64,000 nt of DNA, taken from contig NZ_CP015080.1 in assembly GCF_001611275.1 (NCBI RefSeq), positions 372,001-436,000 on the forward strand, written 5' to 3'. Made by a program: the position numbers and the translations under genes. Of this stretch, positions 29,769 to 39,603 are shown in pieces; positions within the stretch are counted from its first letter, which is position 1, and the number at the start of each line of letters is the position of its first letter. The stretch is from Desulfuromonas sp. DDH964. GTDB taxonomy: Bacteria; Desulfobacterota; Desulfuromonadia; Desulfuromonadales; DDH964. The notes beneath the pieces are model-generated. The model ran no database searches and had not been told where the DNA came from. It saw only the letters and a list, made by a program, of their open reading frames with translations.

Positions 29769-29808
29769 CCCGCGGCGGTTGCCGCCGACGGCTGCGACAG
29801 GTGTCCTC

Positions 29809-31662
29809 ATGACCTCCCCCCTGCAGGTCCTGATCGTCGATCGCGACGCGGAGCTCTGCCAGGCCCTGAGTGGGCTGCTGGAGGCGTCCGGGCATCGGGT
29901 CCGCTGCCTGCGGGGGGCTTTGACCCTGTCCGAGCTGCGGCGCCAGACCCCCGATCTGCTGCTGATCGATGTGCCGGGCGCCGAGGGGGAAGAGGTCGAC
30001 CTGCTGCGGCGTTTGAGTCTGCAGCGGTCCACCCTGCATCTGCCGATCATCGTCACCGCCAATGATCCCCGCCTCGAGTTCGAACTCCTCGATGTCTTCG
30101 ACGTCCTCCCCAAGCCCCTCGATGAGGAGCGTCTCCTCGAAGATCTGGCCCAGCTCGCGGCGCGGCGCAGCCCCCCCGGCCCCTACCCGGGCCTGACCGA
30201 GGTCGACCTCGCCCTCTTTCGTGACTTCCTCGTCACCCACAGTGGTCTCCATTTCGACCGCCGCAACGCCCTGCTGCTGGAACGTGGCCTGCAACGGCGG
30301 ATGCGGGCCCTGCGCTCGACCGGCTACCGTGATTACCTCGGCTACCTCGAGGCGAACCAGGAGAGTCGCCAGGAGCTGAAAAAACTCCTCGGCCTGCTGA
30401 CCATCGGCGAGACCTATTTCTTTCGCTACCTCGCCCACTTCGAGCTGCTGCGCGAGGTAATCATCCCCGAGGTGATCAGCCGCAACCGGCACAACCGATC
30501 GCTGCGCATCTGGTCGGCCGGCTGTTCCACCGGCGAAGAGCCCTACTCGCTGGCGATGCTGCTCCATGCCCAGTTTCCCCAGTTGCGCGACTGGCGCCTG
30601 GAGATCCTCGGCACCGACATCAACAAGCGTTCCCTCGCCGCGGCCCGGGCCGGGCTCTATGGCGGCCGCGCCCTGCGGGCTACCGAGGCCGCCTATCGCG
30701 ATGCCTATTTCCGGGCAGAGGGGAGTCATTTCCGCATCGTTCCCGAGATCCGCGCGATGGTTCACTTCGGATATCTCAACCTGCGGACCGGCCTCTACCC
30801 GGGGCGGGCTGCCGCCCAGCCCCTCGACCTGATCTTCTGCCGCAACGTCATGATCTATTTCCAGCCGGAGACGACCCAGGAGATCATCAACAGGATGGCC
30901 GGGGTGCTGCGGCCCGGGGGCTACCTCCTGCTCGGCCATGCCGAGACCCTGCTCAACCTGCGCCATGACTTCGCCCGGGTTCAGTATGGGGGTGGCTTCG
31001 TCTACCGCCTGCCGGAGCCGGGAGCGCCGCCCCCCCCTCCTTCCGGGAACCTTGCCGCGCCGAAGATCGACCCCATTGTCCGCCGGCCGGTGTTGCCGCC
31101 GCCGTTACCCGAACCGCCGTCCCAGGCTGCTGGCGGCGGTGATCAGGACCCCCCGGATCTGGCGGAAATCTATGCCCGGGCGGTCGCCGCCTTTGATGAG
31201 GAAAATTTTAAAACAGCGTCTCAAAATTATGCTATACTCCTGCGCCACAAACCGGAACATGTCGGTGGCCTGGTCGGTTATGGCTTCCTGCTCGCCAACC
31301 GCGGCGACTACCAGGAAGCCCTCGAATATTGCCAGCGCGCCCAGCAGGTCGATGACCTCTACCCGGAGAGTTACTTCCTCATGGGGCTGATCCGGGAGAT
31401 GGAAGATAACCCGGAGGAGGCGCTGCTCGAATACCGGCGGGCGCTCCTGCTCGACATGAACCTGATCATGCCCCACTACGCCCTGAGCCGCGTCTTCCGG
31501 CGCCTCGGCCGGTTGCAGGAGGCGGCCCGTGAGGTGCGCAACACCCTGCGCCTGCTGGAACGGCTCCCGGCCGGGCGCAAGCTGGTTTATGCCGGCAGCT
31601 GGACCCCGCAGAAACTGGCCCGGGAGTGTCGCCGGGAGCTCGAACAGTATGCAGGAGCCTAG
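29809..31662 (+). CDS. Receiver-CheR-TPR chemosensory methyltransferase
   Basis: A 617-residue fusion. Residues about 5-115 form a receiver domain with a plausible phospho-acceptor (LLLIDVPG), threonine (IVTAND) and lysine (LPKPLD). Residues about 135-400 are a CheR methyltransferase (LGLLTIGETYFFR, IWSAGCSTGEEPYSLAM, LIFCRNVMIYF). A proline-rich linker and TPR repeats (about 455-590) complete it. CheR adds methyl groups from SAM to receptor glutamates. An N-terminal receiver on CheR is unusual and suggests phosphorylation-dependent adaptation. First gene of a five-gene operon. Confidence 0.9.
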   Translation: MTSPLQVLIVDRDAELCQALSGLLEASGHRVRCLRGALTLSELRRQTPDLLLIDVPGAEGEEVDLLRRLSLQRSTLHLPIIVTANDPRLEFELLDVFDVLPKPLDEERLLEDLAQLAARRSPPGPYPGLTEVDLALFRDFLVTHSGLHFDRRNALLLERGLQRRMRALRSTGYRDYLGYLEANQESRQELKKLLGLLTIGETYFFRYLAHFELLREVIIPEVISRNRHNRSLRIWSAGCSTGEEPYSLAMLLHAQFPQLRDWRLEILGTDINKRSLAAARAGLYGGRALRATEAAYRDAYFRAEGSHFRIVPEIRAMVHFGYLNLRTGLYPGRAAAQPLDLIFCRNVMIYFQPETTQEIINRMAGVLRPGGYLLLGHAETLLNLRHDFARVQYGGGFVYRLPEPGAPPPPPSGNLAAPKIDPIVRRPVLPPPLPEPPSQAAGGGDQDPPDLAEIYARAVAAFDEENFKTASQNYAILLRHKPEHVGGLVGYGFLLANRGDYQEALEYCQRAQQVDDLYPESYFLMGLIREMEDNPEEALLEYRRALLLDMNLIMPHYALSRVFRRLGRLQEAAREVRNTLRLLERLPAGRKLVYAGSWTPQKLARECRRELEQYAGA

Positions 31663-31686
31663 ATTCCAGAAAGACAGGACAGGCAG

Positions 31687-32235
31687 ATGAAACAGTCGAC
31701 ATCCTACGAGATTCAGCGGGTGCTCCAGGAGATGCGCGAGGAATACTGGCGCGGGCTCGATGCGGTCGAGGAGGCGGCGATCGGCGAGACTGCCGATTAC
31801 CTGGTGTTGCGCCTGGGCGGCGAGCGCTTCGGGTTTGCCACCAGCCTGACCCGGGAAGTCCTGCGCGCTCCGAAGCTGGTCCGCGTCCCCCAGGTGCCGT
31901 CCCACATCCGCGGGGTGATAAACCTGCGTGGCCAGATCGTCGCCGTCACCGACCTCGCCCAGGTTCTCGGCCTCGGCGAGACGGTGGTCACCGCTGGCAC
32001 CCGGCTGGTGGTGGTCGAAGCCGGCGGCCTGACCACCGCCCTGCTGAGCGACGAAGTGCTGGGAATCGAGACCTTTCCTCTTGCCGCCATCGAGCCGCTG
32101 ACCGAGGGTCTCGCCAGAATTCCGCGGGAAACCGTCCTCGGGCAGGTTCCCCGGGCGGACGGGATGCTGGTATTGCTCGACCTGCCGCGTCTCTTCAGCC
32201 ATTCGCAATTCGTCATCGAACAGAAAGGGGACTGA
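31687..32235 (+). CDS. cheW: CheW-like coupling protein
   Basis: A 182-residue protein with an N-terminal helical extension (about 35 residues) and a CheW domain ([42 protein letters not shown]). CheW links the receptor to the kinase CheA. It sits between the CheR fusion and the receptor gene in the operon. Confidence 0.92.
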   Translation: MKQSTSYEIQRVLQEMREEYWRGLDAVEEAAIGETADYLVLRLGGERFGFATSLTREVLRAPKLVRVPQVPSHIRGVINLRGQIVAVTDLAQVLGLGETVVTAGTRLVVVEAGGLTTALLSDEVLGIETFPLAAIEPLTEGLARIPRETVLGQVPRADGMLVLLDLPRLFSHSQFVIEQKGD

Positions 32236-32296
32236 CGGCGCCTGGCGCCCGCCCCATCCATTCCCGCCAGGCTTGCGGCCGGCACAAGGGGGTCAC

Positions 32297-34075
32297 ATGT
32301 TCAAATGGATCACGGAAAGAATTTCCCTCAAGATCGTTATCTCGCTGATTGCGGTTCTTGCCGTAATCATGGCGATCTTTACCGCCACCCTGGTGCAGCG
32401 CCGGGGCGAAGTGCTCAAGGATCTGATGTTGACCAAGGCGCGGACCCTCGCCCTGTTCGGCGCCCAGGCGATGGAGCAGGTGCTGGAGGAAGCGATCAGC
32501 AGCGGCCAGTTGACCCGCGCGCAGGTATTCGACAGCGATTATCAGCCGATCACCAGCGGTCCTCTGGCCGGCGCGTCGATTCCCAAATATCACACCGCCT
32601 ATGATGAATATCTCGACCAGAACATTCTGGAGTTGGAGGATACCCTGGTCCAGGAAGACAGCATGGTGGTCTTCGCCGTGCTGGTCGACAAGAACGGCTA
32701 CCTGCCGACCCACAACACCAGATATTCCAACCCCCTGACCGGTGATGCCGAAAAGGACAAGGTCGGCAACCGCACCAAGCGCCTCTTCAACGACCCGGTC
32801 GGTCTGGCGGCGGGGCGCTATGACGGCAGGGACGGCCAGCAGATCCTGCGCCAGGTCTACCGCCGCGATACCGGTGAAACGATGTGGGATATCACCGCGC
32901 CGGTCTTCGTCGGTGGCGAGCACTGGGGTGGCTTCCGCATCGGATTTTCGATCCAGCAGACCGAGGAGGCGATCACCGAGCTGCGCAACACCGTCGCCCT
33001 CTCCATGCTGCTGGTGCTGCTGGTAGCCTCCCTGACCATCTATATCGTGGTCTCGCGCATGACCCGGCCGCTCAAGGTTCTGACCGAGGTGGCGGACCGC
33101 ATCGCCGACGGCAAGCTCGACGAAACGATCAGTCTCGATTCGAGCGATGAAATCGGCAAGCTCGCCGCCGCCTTCAACAAGATGACCCAGGTGATCGTCA
33201 AGAACCTGAAGAGCGAGATCGACAAGAGCGCGAGGATGATCGTCTCCGTCAAGGAGGCGATCCAGCAACTCTCCTCCAGCGCCAACGAGATCATGGCGAT
33301 TTCGGCGCAGCAGGCCTCGGGGGCCACCCAGCAGGCGAGCGCCGTGCAGCAGGCGACCACCACCTCGGAAGAGATCGCGGTGACCGCCAAACAGGTGGCG
33401 GAGAATTCGCTGCGGGTGGAGAGCCTCGCCGAGCAGGCGAGCCAGGCGAGCAGCCACGGGGTGCAGGCGGTCGACAGCGCCGTCGGCGGCATGAGCGGCC
33501 TCAAGCAGCAGGTGCAGTCGATTGCCGAGGCGATGCTCGATCTCGGCGAGAACTCGCAGAAGATCGGCGGCATCGTCGACATCATCGATGAAATCTCCGA
33601 CCAGACCAACCTCCTCGCCCTCAACGCGGCGATCGAAGCGGCCGGGGCCGGCGAGGCGGGGAAGCGCTTCTCCATCGTCGCCAATGAAGTCAAGCGCCTC
33701 GCCGAGCGTACCGTCGATGCCACCGGTCAGATCAAGACCCTGATCGAAGAAATCCAGAAGGCGACCAACTCGACGATCATGCTCACCGAGGAGGGGACCA
33801 AGGGGGTTGATAGCGCCAGCCACCTGGTTGCCCGCATCTCCGAGGAACTCGCCAACATCATCGCCATGGTCCAGGAGACGACCAGCGCCGCCCGCGAGAT
33901 CAAGCTCTCGACCCAGCAGCAGACCACGGCCAGCGAGCAGATGGCGGAAACCATCGCCGAAGTGCGCGACGTCGCCGCCCAGGTCGCGGCGAGCGCCCAG
34001 GAGACGACCCAGTCGATCACCGAACTGACCGCCCTGGCCGAACGGCTCAAGAGCCTGGTCGAGGAAGAAGCCTGA
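32297..34075 (+). CDS. Methyl-accepting chemotaxis protein
   Basis: A 592-residue receptor. Membrane segment 1 (about 11-32), a periplasmic sensor of about 200 residues (about 33-235, with [17 protein letters not shown]) and membrane segment 2 (about 236-256) are followed by a HAMP domain (about 257-310) and a long cytoplasmic signalling coiled coil with the tip [20 protein letters not shown]. No CxxCH heme motif is in the sensor, unlike the heme-binding receptors of some Geobacter. The ligand is unknown. Confidence 0.93.
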   Translation: MFKWITERISLKIVISLIAVLAVIMAIFTATLVQRRGEVLKDLMLTKARTLALFGAQAMEQVLEEAISSGQLTRAQVFDSDYQPITSGPLAGASIPKYHTAYDEYLDQNILELEDTLVQEDSMVVFAVLVDKNGYLPTHNTRYSNPLTGDAEKDKVGNRTKRLFNDPVGLAAGRYDGRDGQQILRQVYRRDTGETMWDITAPVFVGGEHWGGFRIGFSIQQTEEAITELRNTVALSMLLVLLVASLTIYIVVSRMTRPLKVLTEVADRIADGKLDETISLDSSDEIGKLAAAFNKMTQVIVKNLKSEIDKSARMIVSVKEAIQQLSSSANEIMAISAQQASGATQQASAVQQATTTSEEIAVTAKQVAENSLRVESLAEQASQASSHGVQAVDSAVGGMSGLKQQVQSIAEAMLDLGENSQKIGGIVDIIDEISDQTNLLALNAAIEAAGAGEAGKRFSIVANEVKRLAERTVDATGQIKTLIEEIQKATNSTIMLTEEGTKGVDSASHLVARISEELANIIAMVQETTSAAREIKLSTQQQTTASEQMAETIAEVRDVAAQVAASAQETTQSITELTALAERLKSLVEEEA

Positions 34076-34078
34076 TCC

Positions 34079-36190
34079 GTGACGATCAAGAAGTACCTCG
34101 ACATCTTCGCCCGTGAGGCCGAGGAGCACCTCCAGGCGCTGCGCCAGGGGAGCCTCGCCCTGGAGCAGGACGGCTTTACGCCCGAGCGGGTCCACGAGCT
34201 GCTGCGCAGCGCCCATACCCTGAAGGGGTCGGCGCGGATGCTCGATTTGCAGACCCTCGGCAAGGTGGCCCACGCCCTCGAAGAACTGCTCAAGGAGGTC
34301 GAGCAGGGGGAGCGGGAGGTCACCTCGGGACTGATCGACCTGCTGCTGGTGGCGGCCGACGCCCTTGAAGCGCTGGTCGCCCAGGCCCACGCCGGCGGGG
34401 AGATCGAGGTCAATGTCGACCTGGTGCTCGAAGGACTGGCGACCGGGGTGCTGCCCGAGGTGCCGGCGCCCCGGGAGGAGCCGACGCCCAGCCCCCGCCG
34501 CGAGACGGTCGAAAAGGATACCGTCCGCGCCAGCGTCGCCCGCCTCGACCAGATGGTCAATCTCCTCGGCGAGCTGCTCATCTCGCGCCGTGTGCTCGAA
34601 GAACACAACCGCCAGCTAGCCGGCGGGCTGCTGCGCCTCGAGACCTTTCTGCGCCGTCTGCGCAAGGCCGAAAATTACACCCTGCTGCGCAGCATCCTCG
34701 ATGACCTCGGCCAGGTCTCCATGGCCCTTGAGGCCGATACCCTGGGCCTCTCCTGCCTTGCCGAGGAGCTGCACGGCGAAGCGATGGAGCTGCGCATGCT
34801 CCCCCTCGGGACGATCACCGAGGATTTGTCGCGCATGGTGCGCACCCTCGCCCGGGAGCAGGGGAAAGAGGCGCAGCTGGTGGTCAGCGGCGAGGAGGTG
34901 GAACTCGACCGGATGATGCTCGAAGCGTCCCGGCCGATGCTGCTGCACATGCTGCGCAACGCGGTCGATCATGGCATCGAAGAGATGTCCGAGCGGGTTG
35001 CAGCAGGCAAGCCTGAAGCCGGGCGCATTCAGCTCGCTGCCAGTACCGAGGGGGGATTCGTTCACCTGCGGCTGAGCGACGACGGCTGCGGCATCGATCC
35101 GCAGCGGGTACGCCAGGTGGCCATCAACCGCGGTCTGCTGAGCCCGGAGGAGGCGGCCGGACTGAGCGACGAGGAGGCGGTCTATCTGATCCTCCGCCCC
35201 GGATTCTCGACGCGGGAGATCGTCACCGACCTTTCCGGTCGCGGTGTCGGCATGGATGTGGTCAAGTCGCAGATCGATCGGGTCAAGGGGAACCTGGTGA
35301 TCCACTCCCACCCCGGCAAGGGGACCGAGATGTTCCTCAAGCTCCCCCTGACGATGGCGGTGGTGACCGGCCTGGTGGTCGAGTGCGAAGGGGAGATCTA
35401 CGCAGTGCCGCTGCACTACGTCAGCGAGATTGTGCGCCTTGCGGAGCGGGATATCCTCACCGAGGGGGGGCAGGAGGTGATCCGGGTGCGCGGCGCCACC
35501 CTGCCGCTGCTGCCTCTCCCCGACCTGCTCGGGGCCGCGCGCCGCAGCCAGATCGACATCCCGGGGCGGGCGACGGCCCTGGTTCTCAACTTTCGCGAAC
35601 AGCAGCTTGCCTGCCTGGTGACGCGCACCGTCAACGTTCAGGAGCTGGTGGTGAAGGGGATGGGCGCCCAGCTCAAGAGCGTCCGCTTCTGCACCGGGGC
35701 GACCATTCTCGGCAACGGCCTGCCGGCCCTGATCCTTTCCGTCCCCGACCTTTTCAGCGCCGGCCTCGCCGGCACCAGCAGCCAGCTGCGGCAGGACTTC
35801 GCTGCCCAGCGTGCCGCCCGTACCAAGGGGCGGGTGCTGGTGGTCGACGATTCGATTACCACCCGCACCATGGAGAAGAACATTCTCGAGACCCACGGTT
35901 ACCAGGTGACGGTGGCGGTCTGCGGCGAGGAGGCTCTGGCGCGCCTCGCCGAGCAGCCCTTCGATCTGATGGTCAGCGATGTCGAGATGCCGGGGATGAC
36001 CGGTTTCGAGCTGACCGCCAAGGTAAGGCAGATCGAGGCGCTCCGGGAGCTGCCGGTAATTATTGTCACCTCCCTGGCGAGCGATGCCGACCGCCGCAAG
36101 GGGATCGAGGTCGGGGCCCAGGCCTATATCGTCAAGGGAGCCTTCGACCAGGGGACCCTGCTCGAAACCGTCGAAAGCCTGATTGGGTGA
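34079..36190 (+). CDS. cheA: Hybrid CheA histidine kinase with C-terminal receiver
   Basis: A 703-residue CheA. The Hpt domain carries His46 in RSAHTLKGSARML. A dimerisation helix pair (VRASVARLDQMVNLLGELL), the HATPase core (MLLHMLRNAVDHGIEE; DDGCGID; GRGVGMDVV), a CheW-like domain (about 430-565) and a C-terminal receiver (about 582-700; VLVVDDSITTRTMEKNIL, LMVSDVEMPGMTG) follow. No separate P2 domain is obvious. The attached receiver is a likely phosphate sink or output, since no free cheY is nearby. GTG start 3 bases after the receptor gene. Confidence 0.94.
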   Translation: MTIKKYLDIFAREAEEHLQALRQGSLALEQDGFTPERVHELLRSAHTLKGSARMLDLQTLGKVAHALEELLKEVEQGEREVTSGLIDLLLVAADALEALVAQAHAGGEIEVNVDLVLEGLATGVLPEVPAPREEPTPSPRRETVEKDTVRASVARLDQMVNLLGELLISRRVLEEHNRQLAGGLLRLETFLRRLRKAENYTLLRSILDDLGQVSMALEADTLGLSCLAEELHGEAMELRMLPLGTITEDLSRMVRTLAREQGKEAQLVVSGEEVELDRMMLEASRPMLLHMLRNAVDHGIEEMSERVAAGKPEAGRIQLAASTEGGFVHLRLSDDGCGIDPQRVRQVAINRGLLSPEEAAGLSDEEAVYLILRPGFSTREIVTDLSGRGVGMDVVKSQIDRVKGNLVIHSHPGKGTEMFLKLPLTMAVVTGLVVECEGEIYAVPLHYVSEIVRLAERDILTEGGQEVIRVRGATLPLLPLPDLLGAARRSQIDIPGRATALVLNFREQQLACLVTRTVNVQELVVKGMGAQLKSVRFCTGATILGNGLPALILSVPDLFSAGLAGTSSQLRQDFAAQRAARTKGRVLVVDDSITTRTMEKNILETHGYQVTVAVCGEEALARLAEQPFDLMVSDVEMPGMTGFELTAKVRQIEALRELPVIIVTSLASDADRRKGIEVGAQAYIVKGAFDQGTLLETVESLIG

Positions 36191-36197
36191 GGGGACG

Positions 36198-37238
36198 ATG
36201 ATCCGCATCCTGATTGCCGACGATTCCCGGCTGACGCGCATGGTCCTCCGGGACCTGATCGCCCGCGATTCCGAGATTACCGTGCTCGGCGAGGCCTGCG
36301 ACGGGCGCGAGGCGGTCGATTTGACCTGCGAGCTGAAGCCCGACCTCGTCCTGCTCGATGTCATGATGCCGGTGATGGACGGCCTGGCCGCAGTGGCCGA
36401 GATCATGGCGCGCTGTCCGACGCCGATCCTGGTCCTCTCCAGCAACGTCGACCCCACCGACAGCCGCAGCGCCTTCAACGCCATCCGCCTCGGCGCCCTC
36501 GATGTGATGGAGAAGCCGGCGGGGCTGGCGACCGGAGGGGGAGCCGAGATCGCCGCGCGGCTGCTCGAAAAGATCAAGTCCCTCGCCAAGATCCGGGTGA
36601 TTCACCACTTCCGCCGCCCCCGTGCCGCCGCCTCTCCGGCAGTGCGACCACCTGTCGGCGAGGGCCGGAGTCTGCTGGCGATCGGCGCCTCGACCGGTGG
36701 ACCCAAGGCGGTGATGAGCCTGGTCAAGGCCCTGCCCGCCGACTGTCCGGCCCCGGTGCTGATCGTCCAGCATATCGCCCGCGGCTTTGCCGCTGGATTT
36801 GCCGAATGGCTCGACCGGGAGAGCACCATCAGCGTGCGTCTTGCCAGTGATGGTGAGCCCCTCACGCCCGGCGTCGCGCTGGTGGCGCCCAACGAGTTCC
36901 AGATGGAGATTCAGGATGGCAAGGTGCGGTTGCGCGACACCCCGTCGGTCAACTGCTGCCGTCCCTCCGTCGATGTCCTCTTCCGCTCGCTGGCACGGGA
37001 GGATTTGGCCACACGCCTGGTCGCGGTCCTGCTCACCGGCATGGGGCAGGACGGCGCCGAGGGGATGGCCGAACTGAAGAACGCCGGCGCCTACAATATC
37101 GCCCAGGATGAAGGGAGCTGTGCCGTCTTCGGCATGCCCCGGGTCGCCATCCAGCTCGGCGCCGTCCACCAGGTCCTCCCTCTCGGCGAGATTCCCGCCG
37201 CCCTCAACCGTCTCCTCAAAAACGGCAAAAACCTTTAA
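36198..37238 (+). CDS. cheB: CheB protein-glutamate methylesterase
   Basis: A 346-residue CheB. The receiver domain (IRILIADDSRLTRMVLRDL; LVLLDVMMPVMDG) is followed by a methylesterase domain with catalytic serine in AIGASTGGPKA, histidine in IVQHIARGF and aspartate in GMGQDGAEG. It removes methyl groups from the receptor and, with the CheR fusion, sets adaptation. Last gene of the operon. Confidence 0.94.
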   Translation: MIRILIADDSRLTRMVLRDLIARDSEITVLGEACDGREAVDLTCELKPDLVLLDVMMPVMDGLAAVAEIMARCPTPILVLSSNVDPTDSRSAFNAIRLGALDVMEKPAGLATGGGAEIAARLLEKIKSLAKIRVIHHFRRPRAAASPAVRPPVGEGRSLLAIGASTGGPKAVMSLVKALPADCPAPVLIVQHIARGFAAGFAEWLDRESTISVRLASDGEPLTPGVALVAPNEFQMEIQDGKVRLRDTPSVNCCRPSVDVLFRSLAREDLATRLVAVLLTGMGQDGAEGMAELKNAGAYNIAQDEGSCAVFGMPRVAIQLGAVHQVLPLGEIPAALNRLLKNGKNL

Positions 37239-37261
37239 AATCCCCGCTGAATATGGTATCT

Positions 37262-37293
37262 AACCCTTTCCGGCGCCGATGCCGGAAAGGGTT
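37262..37293 (+). terminator. Hairpin between cheB and cysS
   Basis: A 13-bp perfect stem (37262-37274 with 37281-37293, loop GCCGAT) lies 23 bases after cheB. No T tract follows. It could end the che transcript or act as a leader structure of cysS. Confidence 0.5.
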
Positions 37294-37320
37294 GCGCTGC
37301 CTGCAAGGAGAAGAATTTTC

Positions 37321-38802
37321 ATGAGCCTGCGTGTCTACAATACTCTTACCGGCGGCAAGGAGCCGTTTCAGCCGCTCGAGCCGGGGAAGGTCGGGATGTA
37401 TGTCTGCGGCGTCACCGTCTACGACTACTGCCATATCGGCCACGCCCGTGCCAATATCGTCTTCGACGTCATCTTCCGCTACCTGCAGCACGCCGGCTAT
37501 GCGGTCACCTACGTCCGCAACTATACCGATGTCGATGACAAGATCATCAAGCGCGCCAACGAGCGGGGGATTTCGAGCAAGGAGCTCGCCGAGGAGTTCA
37601 TCCGTGCCTTCGACGAGGACATGGCGGCGCTCAACCTCGCCCTGCCAACCCACCAGCCGAAAGCGACCGATTATATCGCCGAGATCATCGCCCTGGTTCA
37701 GACCCTGATCGCCAAGGGGATCGCCTACCAAGCGGGCGGCGACGTCTACTACAGCGTCGACAAGTTCCCCGCCTACCTCAAGCTTTCCAAGCGCACCATG
37801 GACGAGATGCAGGCCGGCGCCCGCATCGCCCCCGGCGAGCAGAAGCGCAACCCGATGGACTTCGCGCTCTGGAAGGCCGCCAAGCCCGGTGAGCCGAGTT
37901 GGCCCTCCCCCTGGGGGGAAGGACGGCCCGGCTGGCACATCGAGTGCTCGGCGATGAGTTCTTCCCTGCTCGGCGCCACCTTCGATATCCATGGCGGCGG
38001 GCGCGACCTGATCTTTCCCCACCATGAGAACGAGATCGCCCAGAGCGAGGGGGCGAGCGGCCAGCCCTTCGTCAAATACTGGCTGCACAACGGCTTCGTC
38101 AACGTCAATCAGGAGAAGATGAGCAAGTCCCTCGGCAACTTCTTCACCATCCGCGACATCCTGCAGCAGTACGATCCGGAGGTGGTGCGCTTCTTCATCC
38201 TCACCGCCCACTACCGTTCCCCCATCGACTTCTCCGACCAGAACCTCGAGGAGGCCCGGGCCGGCCTGACCCGCTTCTACGAAGCCCTGCAGAGTGCCGA
38301 GAAGACTCTCGCCCTCCATCCGGTCCCCGATTCGGCCAACTGCCCGGCGATCAGCGACAGTGAACGGGAGGTCTTCGACCTCTTCGAAGCCCTCGACGAG
38401 CGCTTCACCGAGGCGATGGATGACGATTTCAACACCGCCCAGGCGATCGGTCACCTCTTCGAGGGAATCCGCGGTCTCAACCGGCTGGTGGCCCAGGGGG
38501 ACTTCGCGAACTGCCCACTCTCCCTCAAGGTGCTGCGGGAAGGGGTCGACCGCATCAAGGCCCTCGGCGCCGTTCTCGGCATCCTCAACTCCGAGCCGAA
38601 TGCCTGGCTCGAGGGACGCAAGAGCGCCGAGCTGGCCGGCAGCGGTCTGGTCGCCGCAGAGATCGAGGCCCTGATCGAGGAGCGTCGGCAGGCGCGCCTG
38701 GCGCGCAATTTCGCCCGCGCCGACCAGATCCGCGACGAGCTGGCGGCGAAGGGGATCGAACTCCTCGATTCCAAGGAGGGGACGAGCTGGAAGGTGAAGT
38801 AG
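37321..38802 (+). CDS. cysS: Cysteinyl-tRNA synthetase
   Basis: A 493-residue class I synthetase. [15 protein letters not shown] holds the zinc-binding cysteine and HIGH motif; [10 protein letters not shown] and [10 protein letters not shown] are family motifs; KMSKSLGN is the KMSKS loop (about residue 270). AAGGAG lies just upstream of ATG 37321. In related genomes cysS is found near ispDF and glnS; here the che operon separates them. Confidence 0.96.
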   Translation: MSLRVYNTLTGGKEPFQPLEPGKVGMYVCGVTVYDYCHIGHARANIVFDVIFRYLQHAGYAVTYVRNYTDVDDKIIKRANERGISSKELAEEFIRAFDEDMAALNLALPTHQPKATDYIAEIIALVQTLIAKGIAYQAGGDVYYSVDKFPAYLKLSKRTMDEMQAGARIAPGEQKRNPMDFALWKAAKPGEPSWPSPWGEGRPGWHIECSAMSSSLLGATFDIHGGGRDLIFPHHENEIAQSEGASGQPFVKYWLHNGFVNVNQEKMSKSLGNFFTIRDILQQYDPEVVRFFILTAHYRSPIDFSDQNLEEARAGLTRFYEALQSAEKTLALHPVPDSANCPAISDSEREVFDLFEALDERFTEAMDDDFNTAQAIGHLFEGIRGLNRLVAQGDFANCPLSLKVLREGVDRIKALGAVLGILNSEPNAWLEGRKSAELAGSGLVAAEIEALIEERRQARLARNFARADQIRDELAAKGIELLDSKEGTSWKVK

Positions 38803-38877
38803 CTCCAGGTGCGGGTATGCAAGGTCGCGGCAACCGGGGGAGGCGGGCGACTTCCCCGGTTGATGAGTTGAGAGCTG

Positions 38878-39396
38878 TTATTTGTCGTGACAGGCGATGC
38901 AGAGCGCCGAGCGGGAGTTGCTGATCCAGAGCAGTCGCGGGGAGCGCCCCATCGGGTTGTGGCAGGTGGAGCACTGGACCTTCGGCTCCGCCCCGGCAGC
39001 GTTGAAGAAGAGCCTCGGCCCCTGGGGGTCGGGGCGCAGGGAGCTGGAAATCTCGGGGGTATAGGGGACGTTGACCGGATGGTTGCCGCCCCCACCGCCG
39101 ACCTTGTAGAGCAAAAACCGATTGCCGCCACCGCCCGCCATGGCCTCGTTGTCATGGCAGTTGATGCAGACCCGCGCATCCCCTTGGGTATAGATGTCGA
39201 GAGGAACGATCGGCCGAGTCCGGGCATGGCAGTTGACGCAGACTTCCCAGCAGGGCTCGCTCATCTCGGCCACCGCGAATTTTTTTAGACAGGCTGCGGC
39301 TTCCAGGTGGGGGATGGCCCTTGCCGGCCCGGTGGCGATCTGCCAGAACAGCAACGCGGTGCCGATGATAAGGCCAGCCACTAATTTTCCGTTCAC
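38878..39396 (-). CDS. Tetraheme c-type cytochrome, exported
   Basis: A 172-residue protein with an N-terminal export or anchor segment (about 4-27) and four CxxCH heme sites: CVNCH, CINCH, CSTCH and CIACH. It is probably periplasmic. GTG 39396 is chosen for its AGGAGG site 7 bases upstream. It is convergent with cysS and divergent from uvrB and is not in an operon. The spacing of sites resembles NrfB/doubled-CxxCH cytochromes. The partner is unknown. Confidence 0.87.
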   Translation of the reverse strand: MNGKLVAGLIIGTALLFWQIATGPARAIPHLEAAACLKKFAVAEMSEPCWEVCVNCHARTRPIVPLDIYTQGDARVCINCHDNEAMAGGGGNRFLLYKVGGGGGNHPVNVPYTPEISSSLRPDPQGPRLFFNAAGAEPKVQCSTCHNPMGRSPRLLWISNSRSALCIACHDK

Positions 39397-39603
39397 GAAC
39401 GCGCCTCCTTCCTCGGGGGAACCCCGCGCCAAACAGCTTTGAACTCAACCCCAAAAATTTCTGATTTCATTTTAAGAGATAATTAACCTTTAGCGCCGTT
39501 CCCGGGGTTGTCAAGGACCGGTCACCTATTGTGGGCTGTGGTAAACTTTCCAGCACTCCCTTTGGGTGGGTTTTCGGTGCCGCCGACGGCAGACGATCTG
39601 AGC

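Noticed and set aside
32213..34606. Minus-strand frame of 797 codons opposite the receptor and cheA
   Set aside because: Antisense shadow of the MCP coiled coil and the CheA Hpt domain.
37262..37293. T-box leader of cysS
   Set aside because: Only a simple hairpin is present; no T-box sequence or specifier loop was found, and the gene group is not one where T-boxes are expected.
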